DNA of 39,693 nt from Candidatus Limnocylindrales bacterium (lineage in GTDB: Bacteria; Chloroflexota; Limnocylindria; Limnocylindrales; CSP1-4): the NCBI GenBank assembly GCA_025450915.1, contig JANWLH010000057.1:1-39693 (forward strand). The letters are read 5' to 3'. The translations under genes were made by a program, and so were the position numbers. Below the pieces are notes generated by a model. That model was given only the letters and a program-made list of their open reading frames with translations, did no database searches and was not told the origin of the DNA. This document shows, one piece after another, positions 14,916 to 23,651 of the stretch. Each line of letters begins with the position of its first letter. Positions within the stretch are counted from its first letter, which is position 1.

Positions 14916-16904
14916 CTAGCTGGCGATAGCCTCGACGAACTGGCTGTTGTACAGGTCGTAGTAGAAGCCGCGAGCGGCGAGGAGGGCCTCGTGGGTGCCC
15001 TGCTCGATGATGTGGCCGTGGTCCATCACCAGGATCGTGTCCGCGTCGCGGATCGTCGAGAGCCGGTGGGCGATGACGAACGTGGTCCGGCCCTTCATGA
15101 GGCGGGCCATCGCCCGCTGGATCAGGACCTCGGTGCGCGTGTCGACCGAGCTCGTGGCCTCGTCGAGGATCAGGATCGGCGGATCAGCCAGGAATGCCCG
15201 GGCGATCGTGAGGAGCTGCTTCTCGCCGGCCGACACGTTGGTTGCGTCATCGTCGATGACGGTCTCGTAACCGTGGGGCAGGGTGCGCACGAAGTGGTCG
15301 ACGTGGGCGGCCTCGGCGGCAGCCTCGATCTCGGCCTCGGTCGCATCTTCCTTGCCGTAGCCGATGTTCTCGCTGATCGTGCCGTGGAAGAGCCAGGTGT
15401 CCTGGAGGACCATCCCGAACGTCCTCCGGAGGTTGTCGCGGGTCGTCGCCCGGGTGTCGATGCCCTCGACCGTGATCCGGCCGTGGTCGATCTCGTAGAA
15501 GCGCATCAGCAGGTTGACCAGGGTCGTCTTGCCGGCGCCCGTGGGTCCGACGATCGCGATCGTCTGGCCTGCCTTGACGTCGAGGTTCAGGTCGTCGATG
15601 AGCGGCTTGTCGGGCTCGTAGCGGAACGAGACATCGTCGAACGTGACGGCGCCGGCGGCGTCCTCGATCAGGTCCGGAGCGACCGGGTCGGGGATCTCCT
15701 CGGGCTCGTCGAGCAACTCGAAGATCCGCTCGGCAGAGGCGGCCGCGGACTGGAGCACGTTGGCGATGCTCGCGGTCTGGACGATCGGGAACGTGAACTG
15801 GCGCGAGTACTGGATGAACGCGACGACATCGCCCAGTGACATCTGCCCGGAGGCGACCTGCAGGCCGCCGATCACGGCGATCGCGACGTAGTTGATGTTG
15901 GCGATGAAGTTCATCGACGGCTGGATAATCCCCGAGATGAACTGGGCCCGGTAGCTGGCGTCGTAGAGCTTGGCGTTCTCCTCGTCGAAGCGGGCGATCG
16001 CCTCCTCCTGGCGGCCGAAGACCTTCACGATCGCGTGGCCCGTGTGCATCTCCTCGACCTGCCCGTTGAGGGCGCCAGTCGAGGCCCACTGGCGGGCGAA
16101 CTGCTTCTGCGAGCGGCCGGCGATCAGGATCGTCACGACGATCGAGACCGGCACGGCAAGCAGTGACACGAATGCCAGCAGGGGGCTGATCAGGACCATC
16201 ATGATGAGGACCCCGACGACGGTCAGCAGCGCCGTGATGAGCTGGGTCAGGCTCTGCTGGAGGGTCTGGCCGATATTGTCGATGTCGTTCGTCACCCGGC
16301 TCAGGATGTCGCCCCGGGAGTGGCCGTCGAAGTACTTGAGCGGCAGCCGGCCGAGCTTCTCGTCGACGTCCCGGCGCAGGCGGTAGACGGTTCGCTGGGT
16401 GACGCCGGCCATGATCCAGGCCTGCATCCAGCTGAACGCCGAGCTGAGCACGTAGACGCCCGTCAGGAGCAGAAGGATTCCACCGAGGGCGCCGAAGTCG
16501 ATTCCGGTGCCCGGCGTCAGCGTCAGGCTGGCGAGCATGTCGGCGAGCTGGCCCTTCCCGGCGGCGCGCAGTCCGGCGACGGCCTGCGCCTGGGTCACGC
16601 CGATCGGCAGCTCCTTGCTGATCGCGCCCTGGAAGATGACGTTCGTGGCGTTGCCCAGGATCTTCGGGCCCACGACCGCGAAGGTGACGCTGATGATCGC
16701 CAGCACGAAGACGAGGGCGATCAGGGGCGCCTCAGGCCGCAGGCGGGCGAGCAGCCGCCCGAAGGCGACCCTGAAGTTCTTCGACTTCTCGGCGGGCATT
16801 CCGCCCATCATTCCGCCGGGGCCCATCCCCCGGCGCATCGGCGGGCGGCCGCCCGGGCCCATCGCCGGTCCGCTCGGGGCGCCGCCGCCCGGCCGCCCGC
16901 TCAT
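14916..16904 (-). CDS. Half-ABC exporter, catalytically canonical subunit
   Basis: The 662-residue protein has a Gly/Pro/Met-rich N-terminal tail of about 40 residues, six membrane helices at about 60-350 and a nucleotide-binding domain. Walker A is GPTGAGKTT near 452, Walker B ILILDEATS carries the catalytic Glu near 575, and the H-loop is IAHR near 611. Its own signature is VSAGEKQ instead of LSGGQ. This is the pattern of the catalytic half of heterodimeric exporters of the TM287/288 and BmrCD type, whose weak signature sits in the silent site. It overlaps its partner by 4 nt. Likely substrates are drugs or lipids, pumped out across the membrane. Control is probably by the MarR protein at the operon head. 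Confidence 0.93.
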   Translation of the reverse strand: MSGRPGGGAPSGPAMGPGGRPPMRRGMGPGGMMGGMPAEKSKNFRVAFGRLLARLRPEAPLIALVFVLAIISVTFAVVGPKILGNATNVIFQGAISKELPIGVTQAQAVAGLRAAGKGQLADMLASLTLTPGTGIDFGALGGILLLLTGVYVLSSAFSWMQAWIMAGVTQRTVYRLRRDVDEKLGRLPLKYFDGHSRGDILSRVTNDIDNIGQTLQQSLTQLITALLTVVGVLIMMVLISPLLAFVSLLAVPVSIVVTILIAGRSQKQFARQWASTGALNGQVEEMHTGHAIVKVFGRQEEAIARFDEENAKLYDASYRAQFISGIIQPSMNFIANINYVAIAVIGGLQVASGQMSLGDVVAFIQYSRQFTFPIVQTASIANVLQSAAASAERIFELLDEPEEIPDPVAPDLIEDAAGAVTFDDVSFRYEPDKPLIDDLNLDVKAGQTIAIVGPTGAGKTTLVNLLMRFYEIDHGRITVEGIDTRATTRDNLRRTFGMVLQDTWLFHGTISENIGYGKEDATEAEIEAAAEAAHVDHFVRTLPHGYETVIDDDATNVSAGEKQLLTIARAFLADPPILILDEATSSVDTRTEVLIQRAMARLMKGRTTFVIAHRLSTIRDADTILVMDHGHIIEQGTHEALLAARGFYYDLYNSQFVEAIAS

Positions 16905-18640
16905 GCCACCGCCTCGGCTTCGGAGAGCTGCGAGTAGACGATCTCGCGGTAGGTCTCATTGGTCTCGAGGAGCTCGGTGTGGGTCCCGCTGCCGACGATC
17001 CGGCCGGCATCGAGGACGATGATCCGGTCGGCCTTCATGATCGTGCCCACCCGCTGGGCGACGATGATCACGGTGGCCTCACCGAGATCCTTGGTCAGCG
17101 CCGCCCGGAGGCGCGCATCGGTGCTGAAGTCAAGCGCCGAGAAGCTGTCGTCGAAGACGTAGATCTCGGCCCGCCTGACGAGTGCCCGGGCAATCGCGAG
17201 ACGCTGGCGCTGGCCACCCGAGAGGTTCGATCCACCCTGGGTGACGGGCGCCTCGAGGCCACCTTCCATGGCCTCGACGAAGTCCTTGCCCTGGGCGATC
17301 TCGAGGGCATGCCAGAGTTCCTCGTCGGTGGCCGATTCGTCGCCGTAGCGGAGGTTGCTGGCGACCGTCCCGCTGAACAGGAAGGCCTTCTGGGAGATGA
17401 CCCCGAGCCTGCTCCAGACGTCGGCCTGGCGCATCTGGCGGACGTCGACGCCATCGATGAGCACGGTGCCCTGGGTGGCGTCGTAGAACCGCGGGATGAG
17501 GTTCACGAGGGTCGACTTGCCGCTGCCGGTGCTGCCGACGATCGCGGTCGTCTGGCCCGGGCGCGCCTCGAAGGTGATTCCGAACAGCACCGGGTGCTCG
17601 GCGCCGGGGTAGCCAAACTCGACGTTCCGGAACTCGACGAGGCCCGGGTGGTCCGACGGTGCCGGCGTCACGGGGTTCTCGGGATCGCGGACCGAGAGCT
17701 CCTGCTGGAGGACCTCCTGGATCCGGCCCGCCGAGACCGCGGCACGAGGCACGAAGACGAACATGATCACGGCCATCAGGACGGCGAACAGGATCTGCAT
17801 GAGGTACTGGAGGAACGCGGTCAGGTTGCCGATGGGCATCTCGCCACTGTTCACCCGGGCGGCACCGAACCACATCACTGCGACGAGCGACAGGTTCACG
17901 ATGCCGGTCATCACCGGGATCATCAGGGCGAAGAGCCGGTTGACCCGGATCGCGGTGCTGAACAGGTCCTTGTTGGCGACGTCGAAACGGGCTTCCTCGA
18001 CGTCCGTCCGGACGAATGCCCGGATGACCCGAACGCCCGAGAGCGTCTCGCGCATCACCTGGTTGATCCGGTCAAGCTTGACCTGCATCGCCCGGAAGAG
18101 CGGGATGGCTCGCGACATCACGATCCCGATGACCAGGCCCATGATCGGCAGGATCACGATCAGCAGGCCCGACAGGGGCACGTCCTGGCGGATCGCCATG
18201 ATGATCCCGCCGATCCCCAGGATCGGCGCCGAGATGAGCACCGTCAGGGCCAGGAAGACGACGGTCTGGACCTGCTGGACGTCGTTCGTGTTGCGGGTGA
18301 TCAGGGACGCCGGGCCGAACTGGTTGACCTCGACCTGGGCGAAGCTCTCGACCTTCCGGAAGATCGCCGAGCGCACGTCCCGGCCGAAGCCCATCGACGC
18401 CTTGGCGCCCCAGTAGACGGCCAGGATCGAGGCGATCCCCAGCAGCAGCGTCACCGCGAGCATCAGGGCGCCGGTGCTGATGATGTAGTCGTTGTTCCCG
18501 GCGACGATCCCCTTGTTGATGATGTCGGCATTGAGGTCCGGCAGGTACAGGGTCCCGACGGCCTGGATCAGCAGGAGGACGACGACCAGGGCCAGCGAGC
18601 CGCGGTACGGGCGCAGGTACGTGCGCAGCAGGGCGATCAT
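16901..18640 (-). CDS. Half-ABC exporter, degenerate-site subunit
   Basis: The 579-residue partner has six membrane helices at about 15-300 and a nucleotide-binding domain with Walker A GSTGSGKST near 368 and a canonical signature LSGGQRQR near 475. Walker B reads YVFDDSFSALD, so the catalytic Glu is Ser. The H-loop reads VAQR, with Gln for His. It therefore supplies the working signature motif but has a hydrolysis-dead Walker site, complementary to the other subunit. ATG 18640 overlaps the MarR stop as ATGA, and its stop overlaps the next start, so the three genes form one operon. Confidence 0.94.
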   Translation of the reverse strand: MIALLRTYLRPYRGSLALVVVLLLIQAVGTLYLPDLNADIINKGIVAGNNDYIISTGALMLAVTLLLGIASILAVYWGAKASMGFGRDVRSAIFRKVESFAQVEVNQFGPASLITRNTNDVQQVQTVVFLALTVLISAPILGIGGIIMAIRQDVPLSGLLIVILPIMGLVIGIVMSRAIPLFRAMQVKLDRINQVMRETLSGVRVIRAFVRTDVEEARFDVANKDLFSTAIRVNRLFALMIPVMTGIVNLSLVAVMWFGAARVNSGEMPIGNLTAFLQYLMQILFAVLMAVIMFVFVPRAAVSAGRIQEVLQQELSVRDPENPVTPAPSDHPGLVEFRNVEFGYPGAEHPVLFGITFEARPGQTTAIVGSTGSGKSTLVNLIPRFYDATQGTVLIDGVDVRQMRQADVWSRLGVISQKAFLFSGTVASNLRYGDESATDEELWHALEIAQGKDFVEAMEGGLEAPVTQGGSNLSGGQRQRLAIARALVRRAEIYVFDDSFSALDFSTDARLRAALTKDLGEATVIIVAQRVGTIMKADRIIVLDAGRIVGSGTHTELLETNETYREIVYSQLSEAEAVA

Positions 18641-19185
18641 CGGGCGGCCTCGGTGGTGCCTGGAACGGGCGCTTCGGCCGCTGCCACGGCCGCATTTCCG
18701 GCGGCCGCCAGCATCCGGGCGCGGGCAGCATGCATGGCCCGCAGGCCGAGCAGGAAGCCGGCCATCTCCGCGGCGCTGAGCTGCTCGAGGAGCTCCCCCA
18801 GGCGCTCGCGGTGGTTCTGATCGAGCGACTGGTTGACCTTCGACCCGGCTTCGGTGAGGTGGACGAGGACGACGCGCCGGTCGGCCGCATCGTGGCGCCG
18901 CTCGACGACCCCGCGGGCGGTCATCCGGCTGACGATCCCGGTTGCGCTGGCGACCGAGACATCGAGCGCTTCGGCGAGGCGGCCCATGGAGATCGGCCCC
19001 TCGGCTTCGAGGACGCTGAGGACATTCAGGTGGACGAGGCTGAGCGCGCCCCGATGCCAGGCCCGGTAGGCGTTCATCTTCTCGCGGGGCGTCGACATCA
19101 GCTCGTCGATCAGCTCGTCGGCCAGCTCCCGCCGGCGGCTCGCCGCGTCGGAGGCGTTTTGCTTCGCGCTGATAGTCAATGTCAC
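18637..19185 (-). CDS. MarR-family transcriptional regulator of the ABC exporter operon
   Basis: The 182-residue regulator has a winged helix with ISMGRLAEALDVSVASATGIVSRM as the reading region and DRRVVLVHLTEAG as the wing, the MarR hallmark, followed by dimerisation helices. I chose GTG 19185 because TATATT lies exactly 6 nt upstream and no ribosome site exists, which fits leaderless translation; an in-frame TTG at 19179 is the alternative. A 17-bp palindrome covers the start codon. MarR proteins are released from DNA by small phenolic or toxic ligands, so the exporter probably responds to its own substrates. The gene overlaps the first ABC gene by 4 nt. Confidence 0.92.
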   Translation of the reverse strand: MTLTISAKQNASDAASRRRELADELIDELMSTPREKMNAYRAWHRGALSLVHLNVLSVLEAEGPISMGRLAEALDVSVASATGIVSRMTARGVVERRHDAADRRVVLVHLTEAGSKVNQSLDQNHRERLGELLEQLSAAEMAGFLLGLRAMHAARARMLAAAGNAAVAAAEAPVPGTTEAAR

Positions 19186-19220
19186 ATTGACAATATAGCC
19201 GGGCCTTGATGATTCGACAA
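19175..19220 (-). promoter_or_regulatory. MarR operon promoter with 17-bp palindromic operator
   Basis: On the minus strand TTGTCG (19220-19215), a 17-nt gap and TATATT (19197-19192) form a good promoter. Directly behind it is GTCAATG-TCA-CATTGAC (19191-19175), a perfect palindrome with 7-bp arms that covers the predicted start point and the GTG start codon. The position and length fit an autorepressing MarR operator. Confidence 0.75.
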
Positions 19221-19424
19221 GTGGACGTTCACGATGCGAAATCGGGGTTGCGATCGAGGACAAGCTCAGGTCTCCTCCAATCGAGGACTGCTGCCTGTCC
19301 AGCCTGACGGCCAACTATGTGCGCCTTGTGGATCGGCAATGGCGACCTTCCGCGCCGCGCCCGGGGATTTGACGCGCCGCGAGTGGCTGTCATCCTTAGC
19401 CGGAGCGCCACGACAGGAGGTCGC

Positions 19425-19808
19425 GTGTCCGAATCCGCCAACGTCCAGCGACCCGCCGGGATGTGCCTCGGCCAGGGGCATCTCGTCGTCTACGGCAATC
19501 CGGCATTCGTGGCGATGTTCGGCCGGGGCTGCGTCGGGATGCCCGCCCGCGAGACGATGCTCGGCCTGCCGGCCGAGGCGTTCGACCTGCTCGACGCCGT
19601 CCTCGCGGAGAGCCGGCCGCTGGCGCGCTGGATCGCGCTCGGGCTCGAGGAGTGGCGGATGACGGCGATGCCCCGGCTGGATTTCGAGACCGGCCAGGCG
19701 TATGGCGTCTCGTTCCACCTCCGTCGCAGAAGCGACCTTCCCGTCGTTCGCCCGGAAGACGCGCTCCGGACCATCGGCCAGGAGCGGCTCAGCCCACCGT
19801 CACGGTGA
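19425..19808 (+). CDS. Single PAS-domain protein
   Basis: The 127-residue protein is mostly one PAS fold. GHLVVYGNPAFVAMFG is the typical first strand and helix (as in ...NPAFL..FG of PAS sensors), GMPARE follows, and FEWRM-type strands lie at the end. No output domain is attached, so it may sense a ligand or pair with another protein. GTG 19425 follows AGGAGG at 4 nt. Its last 20 bp overlap, tail to tail, the molybdoenzyme gene on the other strand. The upstream spacer back to the MarR promoter holds no other gene. Confidence 0.7.
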   Translation: MSESANVQRPAGMCLGQGHLVVYGNPAFVAMFGRGCVGMPARETMLGLPAEAFDLLDAVLAESRPLARWIALGLEEWRMTAMPRLDFETGQAYGVSFHLRRRSDLPVVRPEDALRTIGQERLSPPSR

Positions 19809-21630
19809 TCCGGTGGTGGCCGCGGGCTCCGTCCGGCGCCGGGTCGCTGATCTCGGCGGTCTGGATCTCGCCGGCCCCATCGGTCGCCCGAACCTCGATG
19901 GAGTGCAGCCCCTTGGTCGCGTTCCAGGGCAGGAGCCACTGGACCCAGGTGGCCTTCGAGATCGGCTGGCTGATCTGGGCCGGCTGCCATGACCCGGCGT
20001 CGATGCTGACCTCGACGCCCTCGATCCCCCGATCCGGCGCCCAGGCGACGCCGGCAAGGTTGACCCGGCCCTCGGCCAGGTTGGCCCCGCCCTGGGGGAC
20101 GTCGATCCGCGACTGGGTCAGGATCGGCCCGTCCTTGGCCCAGCCGAGCGGGATCCAGTAGCCGTCGACCGCGTCGCGGGTGGTGAGCTCGATCGAGGCC
20201 AGCCATTTGGTCGCGGAGACGTAGCCGAAGAGGCCGGGCACGATCAGGCGAGCCGGGAAGCCGTGATCGGCGGGCAGCGGCACCCCGTTCATCCCGACGG
20301 CGATCATGGGCTCGCGCCCTTCGGCCATCGCCCAGTCGGTCGGGAAGCCCACCGTGAAGTCGTCGACGGACCGGCCGACGACCTGGCTCGCCCCGGTTTG
20401 GATCCCGGCGCTGTTCAGGACATCCTTGAGCTTGACCCCCGTCCAGAGCGCGTTGCCGACCAGGTTCAGGCCGGGCTGGTTGTCCTGGGCGACGTCGTTG
20501 CTGACGCAGGCGATCGTGACGTACTGCTCGAAGAGGGGCATGGCAAGCAGCTCGTCGTAGGTGAACGAGAGCGGGTGGTTGACCATCCCCTTGACGTCGA
20601 GCTGCCAGGCATTGGCGTCGACCTGCGGCGTCAGGAGGGTCGTGTCGATCTTGTAGAACTGGTTGTTGGGCATGACGATCGGGGTGATCCCGGGGACCGT
20701 GAACGACTCGGCTGCGGTCAGTGGCGGCAGCGGGTTGGGGACCGCCGGCAGGCGCGACGTGCTGACGGCACCGGTCGGGTGCTGGCCGTTCACCAGCGAA
20801 CGCCCGGTCGCTCCGACGACGACGGCAGCGCCGAGCGTGCTCGCGCTGGCGATGAGGAACCGCCGGCGCGTCCATTCGGGGCTCGTGGAGGTGGCCGCGT
20901 CCCGAGCGGTCCCGCCAGCTCGGCGAACCTTGCGCCGCGGAGCCGAGCCCGTGGACGCGCTCCGGACGACGGCGGCTCGGCGCGCGGCGGCCGTATCCGT
21001 CGGGCGCCAGACCGGACGCTCGTCCGGCTCGGGGCCGGCTCCACCGCGGGACACGCTGCGGACCCCGTTAGCGGTCCGGCCCGCCCGCCGGCCTGTCTCG
21101 ACTGATGAGCCGGGCACGAGCGCCAGCAGTCCGTACAGGACGCCGAGGCCGACGGCCACGGCCAGGATCGGGACGATGATCGCGAACAGGCGCGAAGTGA
21201 GCGGCTCCTCGTAGGCCGCAAATGCCGCGAGGACGCCGAACCCGACGAAGATCCAGGCGCCGTTCGCGAACCGCCGGCCCGCCACGACGCCACTGATCAG
21301 GGCGATGACGAGCGCGCCGAGGAGGACACCCAGGTTCAGGACCAGCTTGTCGTTCGTCCCGAACAGGGTGACCATCAGCTCCTTGGCACCAGCCGGCTGG
21401 AGGGCGATGACCAGTGAGCCCACGACGGTGACGAGCGACGGCGCATCCCGGACGACGCCGGCGACGAGCTCGCCGACAGCGATCGCGGCGGATCCCGCGA
21501 CGAGCCCGGCGAGGGCGGCCGGCCAGGTGGTCCGCCAGCGTCCCGACGGGCGCGCTCCGACGGCGGCGGCGCCACCGGGCTCGAGCGCGGGGTCGGTCGA
21601 TATGTCGGGACGGGCGGCGGACGTGCTCAT
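19789..21630 (-). CDS. Membrane-anchored molybdopterin oxidoreductase, sulfite oxidase family
   Basis: The 613-residue protein has four membrane helices at about 35-175, a linker rich in Arg and Ala, an internal RRRFL motif with a fifth hydrophobic segment near residues 245-270 that resembles a Tat signal, and then the sulfite-oxidase molybdopterin domain. The molybdenum-binding Cys is Cys375 in TIACVSND. The C-terminal Mo-co dimerisation domain ends in HHRITVTVG. The family oxidises sulfite or reduces sulfoxides outside the membrane; the true substrate is not readable. ATG 21630 was chosen because TACGGT lies 7 nt upstream with no ribosome site. It is divergent from the response regulator. 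Confidence 0.9.
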   Translation of the reverse strand: MSTSAARPDISTDPALEPGGAAAVGARPSGRWRTTWPAALAGLVAGSAAIAVGELVAGVVRDAPSLVTVVGSLVIALQPAGAKELMVTLFGTNDKLVLNLGVLLGALVIALISGVVAGRRFANGAWIFVGFGVLAAFAAYEEPLTSRLFAIIVPILAVAVGLGVLYGLLALVPGSSVETGRRAGRTANGVRSVSRGGAGPEPDERPVWRPTDTAAARRAAVVRSASTGSAPRRKVRRAGGTARDAATSTSPEWTRRRFLIASASTLGAAVVVGATGRSLVNGQHPTGAVSTSRLPAVPNPLPPLTAAESFTVPGITPIVMPNNQFYKIDTTLLTPQVDANAWQLDVKGMVNHPLSFTYDELLAMPLFEQYVTIACVSNDVAQDNQPGLNLVGNALWTGVKLKDVLNSAGIQTGASQVVGRSVDDFTVGFPTDWAMAEGREPMIAVGMNGVPLPADHGFPARLIVPGLFGYVSATKWLASIELTTRDAVDGYWIPLGWAKDGPILTQSRIDVPQGGANLAEGRVNLAGVAWAPDRGIEGVEVSIDAGSWQPAQISQPISKATWVQWLLPWNATKGLHSIEVRATDGAGEIQTAEISDPAPDGARGHHRITVTVG

Positions 21631-21637
21631 GCCGGTC

Positions 21638-21643
21638 ACCGTA
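21638..21643 (-). promoter_or_regulatory. Leaderless-type -10 box of the molybdoenzyme gene
   Basis: TACGGT on the minus strand lies 7 nt before ATG 21630, without a ribosome site. It faces a similar box for the response regulator across a 105-bp spacer. Confidence 0.45.
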
Positions 21644-21721
21644 GCGCGCCCGTGTGACAAGCGCATGTCGGGCGCCGAGGATCGGGGGCTGCCCGTCACG
21701 ACGCTGTCACGAGCCGGTCAG

Positions 21722-21727
21722 TACGAT
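21722..21727 (+). promoter_or_regulatory. Leaderless-type -10 box of the two-component operon
   Basis: TACGAT ends 8 nt before ATG 21736, and no Shine-Dalgarno sequence lies between. The same hexamer with the same 8-nt gap stands before the histidine phosphatase gene at 37572. Confidence 0.5.
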
Positions 21728-21735
21728 GGCCTGCC

Positions 21736-22488
21736 ATGGCAACCGCAACCGGAGCTGGGGCGATTCGTCCGATCCTCGTCGTCGACGACGATGCCAAGAT
21801 CGTCCGCCTCGTTCGAGCGTACCTCGAGCGTGATGGCTACGAGGTCATCGAAGCTGCCGACGGTCGCGCGGCGCTGGCGGCGGTCGATGCCTGGCGACCG
21901 GCGCTCATCGTCCTCGACCTGATGCTGCCCGAGATCGACGGCCTCGACGTCGTCCGGGCGATCCGCCGGTCATCGGAGACGCCGATCATCATCCTCTCGG
22001 CACGGGGGACGACGGCCGATCGAATCGCGGGCCTCGACACGGGCGCCGACGACTACCTCGCCAAGCCGTTCTCGCCGGCCGAGCTGGTCGTGCGCGTGCG
22101 TCGGGTGCTCGCGCGAACGGCGCGAACGGCTCGTGACGCTGCCGGCCGGTCGACCGGCCTGCCGCCGCTCAGCCATGGCGATCTCGTCGTCGACCGCGAG
22201 CGCTACGCAGTGACGCTCGCAGGCCAGCCGATCGAGCTCACGGCGATCGAGTTCCGGCTCCTCGTCGCCCTGCTCGAGGCGGACGGCCGGGTCCTCACCC
22301 GGGACCAGCTCCTCGACGCCGTCTACGGGCTGGACGGCGACGCGGTCCTCGAGCGGACGATCGATGTCCACGTGGGCCGCCTCCGGGACAAGCTCGGGGA
22401 CACCGCGGCCGAGCCGCGCTTCGTTGCGACGGTCCGCGGCGTCGGCTATCGGGCGATGGCCCGGCCGGCCGTCGAGGGCGCCCGATGA
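21736..22488 (+). CDS. OmpR/PhoB-family response regulator
   Basis: The 250-residue protein has a receiver domain with the acidic cluster Asp17-Asp19, phospho-acceptor Asp61 in VLDLMLPEIDG, the Ser88 switch and Lys110 in AKPFS. A winged-helix DNA-binding domain follows, with LTAIEFRLLVALLE, a DVHVGRLRDKL recognition helix and GVGYRA. It is phosphorylated by the kinase encoded next, with which it overlaps as ATGA. The downstream genes encode copper-type and envelope proteins, which are plausible targets. Confidence 0.96.
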   Translation: MATATGAGAIRPILVVDDDAKIVRLVRAYLERDGYEVIEAADGRAALAAVDAWRPALIVLDLMLPEIDGLDVVRAIRRSSETPIIILSARGTTADRIAGLDTGADDYLAKPFSPAELVVRVRRVLARTARTARDAAGRSTGLPPLSHGDLVVDRERYAVTLAGQPIELTAIEFRLLVALLEADGRVLTRDQLLDAVYGLDGDAVLERTIDVHVGRLRDKLGDTAAEPRFVATVRGVGYRAMARPAVEGAR

Positions 22489-23594
22489 CCGGCGAACGGG
22501 CGGGGCGGCCAGGCCGCGCTCGCCGGCCCGGCTGGACCCGCGGCGTGGGCGCCCGGATCGCTCTCGCGGCGGTGGTCACGACGCTCCTGGCGGTCGGTGT
22601 CGTGTCGTTCGGCGTCGTCGTCGTCGGCGGGGCCGTCTTCGCCGAACTGATGATGAAGCACGGTGCGACGGCCGCGACGGCCCACGCCATGTTCGACCAG
22701 TCGATCACCGTGGTCCTGCTGGCGGCGATCGCGGCGGCAATCGGCGCCGGCGTGGTTCTCGCGATCATTCTCGGGCGGCGGCTGGCCCGGCCCCTGGCCG
22801 AGATCGGCTCGGCCGCCCGCGCCGTGGCCGCCGGCGACTACCGGGTCCGCGTCCCGCGCCGTGGTCCCGAGGAGATCGCCAGCCTGGCCGACTCGTTCAA
22901 CCAGATGGCGGCCAGCCTCGAGGAGCAGGAGCGGCTGCGCCGCGAGTTCATCGCCAACGCCGCCCATGAGCTGCGCACGCCGCTCACCAACCTGCAGGGC
23001 TACCTCGAAGCGATGCGCGACGGGGTGATCCCGGCCGACCGTTCGACGTTCGATTCCCTGTGGGACGAGGCCGAGCGGCTCGTCCGGCTGGCTGCTTCGT
23101 TGGACACGCTCGCCGAGGGCGACTCAGGATCGAAACGCCAGGCGCCCATGGAGATCGACGTGGCCGGCGCGGTCCGGGCGGCCGTGGAGCTGGCAACCCC
23201 GGGGCTGGAACGCGCCGGATTGACGGTCGAGCTGGAGCTGCCGGCCCGGCTGCCGGCCCGGGCGGATTCCGACGCGCTGGCCCAGGTGCTCGGCAATCTC
23301 CTCCAGAACGCGATGCGCTACACGCCCCGCGGTGGACGCGTCTCGGTCCGGGCCGAGCGCCGGCCCGGGGACATCCTGGTCACCGTTGCCAACACCGGCG
23401 AAGGGATCCCGGCCGGCGACCTGCCCCACGTCTTCGAGCGCTTCTACCGGGTGGACAAGTCGCGGGACCGCGTCCACGGCGGGGCCGGGATCGGCCTGTC
23501 GATCGTCCAGCAGCTGATCGAGGCGGCCGGCGGCAAGGTTGGCGCCGAGTCCGCCGAAGGCACGACCCGGTTCTGGTTCGCGCTTCCAGCGTGA
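22485..23594 (+). CDS. HAMP-containing sensor histidine kinase
   Basis: The 369-residue kinase has TM1 at about 25-48, a short external loop of about 22 residues, TM2 at about 74-97, a HAMP domain to about 150, the H-box NAAHELRTP with His161, the N-box NLLQNAMRYTP (Asn275), and ATP motifs NTGEGIP (303-309) and GGAGIGL (332-338). It autophosphorylates and passes phosphate to the coupled regulator. The tiny loop carries Met56, Met57, His59, His67 and Met69, a composition seen in copper or silver sensors. Together with the CopC-CopD gene nearby this hints at metal sensing, which is inference. Confidence 0.95.
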   Translation: MTGERAGRPGRARRPGWTRGVGARIALAAVVTTLLAVGVVSFGVVVVGGAVFAELMMKHGATAATAHAMFDQSITVVLLAAIAAAIGAGVVLAIILGRRLARPLAEIGSAARAVAAGDYRVRVPRRGPEEIASLADSFNQMAASLEEQERLRREFIANAAHELRTPLTNLQGYLEAMRDGVIPADRSTFDSLWDEAERLVRLAASLDTLAEGDSGSKRQAPMEIDVAGAVRAAVELATPGLERAGLTVELELPARLPARADSDALAQVLGNLLQNAMRYTPRGGRVSVRAERRPGDILVTVANTGEGIPAGDLPHVFERFYRVDKSRDRVHGGAGIGLSIVQQLIEAAGGKVGAESAEGTTRFWFALPA

Positions 23595-23609
23595 GCCCGG
23601 CTGCCGGGC
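23595..23609 (+). terminator. GC hairpin after the two-component genes
   Basis: GCCCGG-CTG-CCGGGC starts directly after the kinase TGA, and a second small stem CCGC/GCGG follows. There is no T-tract. Its position suggests a terminator or attenuator before the separately promoted membrane-protein gene. Confidence 0.4.
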
Positions 23610-23639
23610 CGCGTTGCGGCGAGACGGTAAAAGGTCGCG

Positions 23640-23645
23640 TAGAGT
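23640..23645 (+). promoter_or_regulatory. Leaderless-type -10 box of the membrane protein gene
   Basis: TAGAGT lies 6 nt upstream of ATG 23652. The 57-bp spacer also holds the hairpin of the upstream operon. No clear -35 box was seen. Confidence 0.4.
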
Positions 23646-23651
23646 GACCCG

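Noticed and set aside
16979-18820. 613-codon + frame across the ABC exporter gene
   Set aside because: The opposite strand encodes a complete ABC protein with all motifs; this frame is Asp/Glu/Arg-rich noise.
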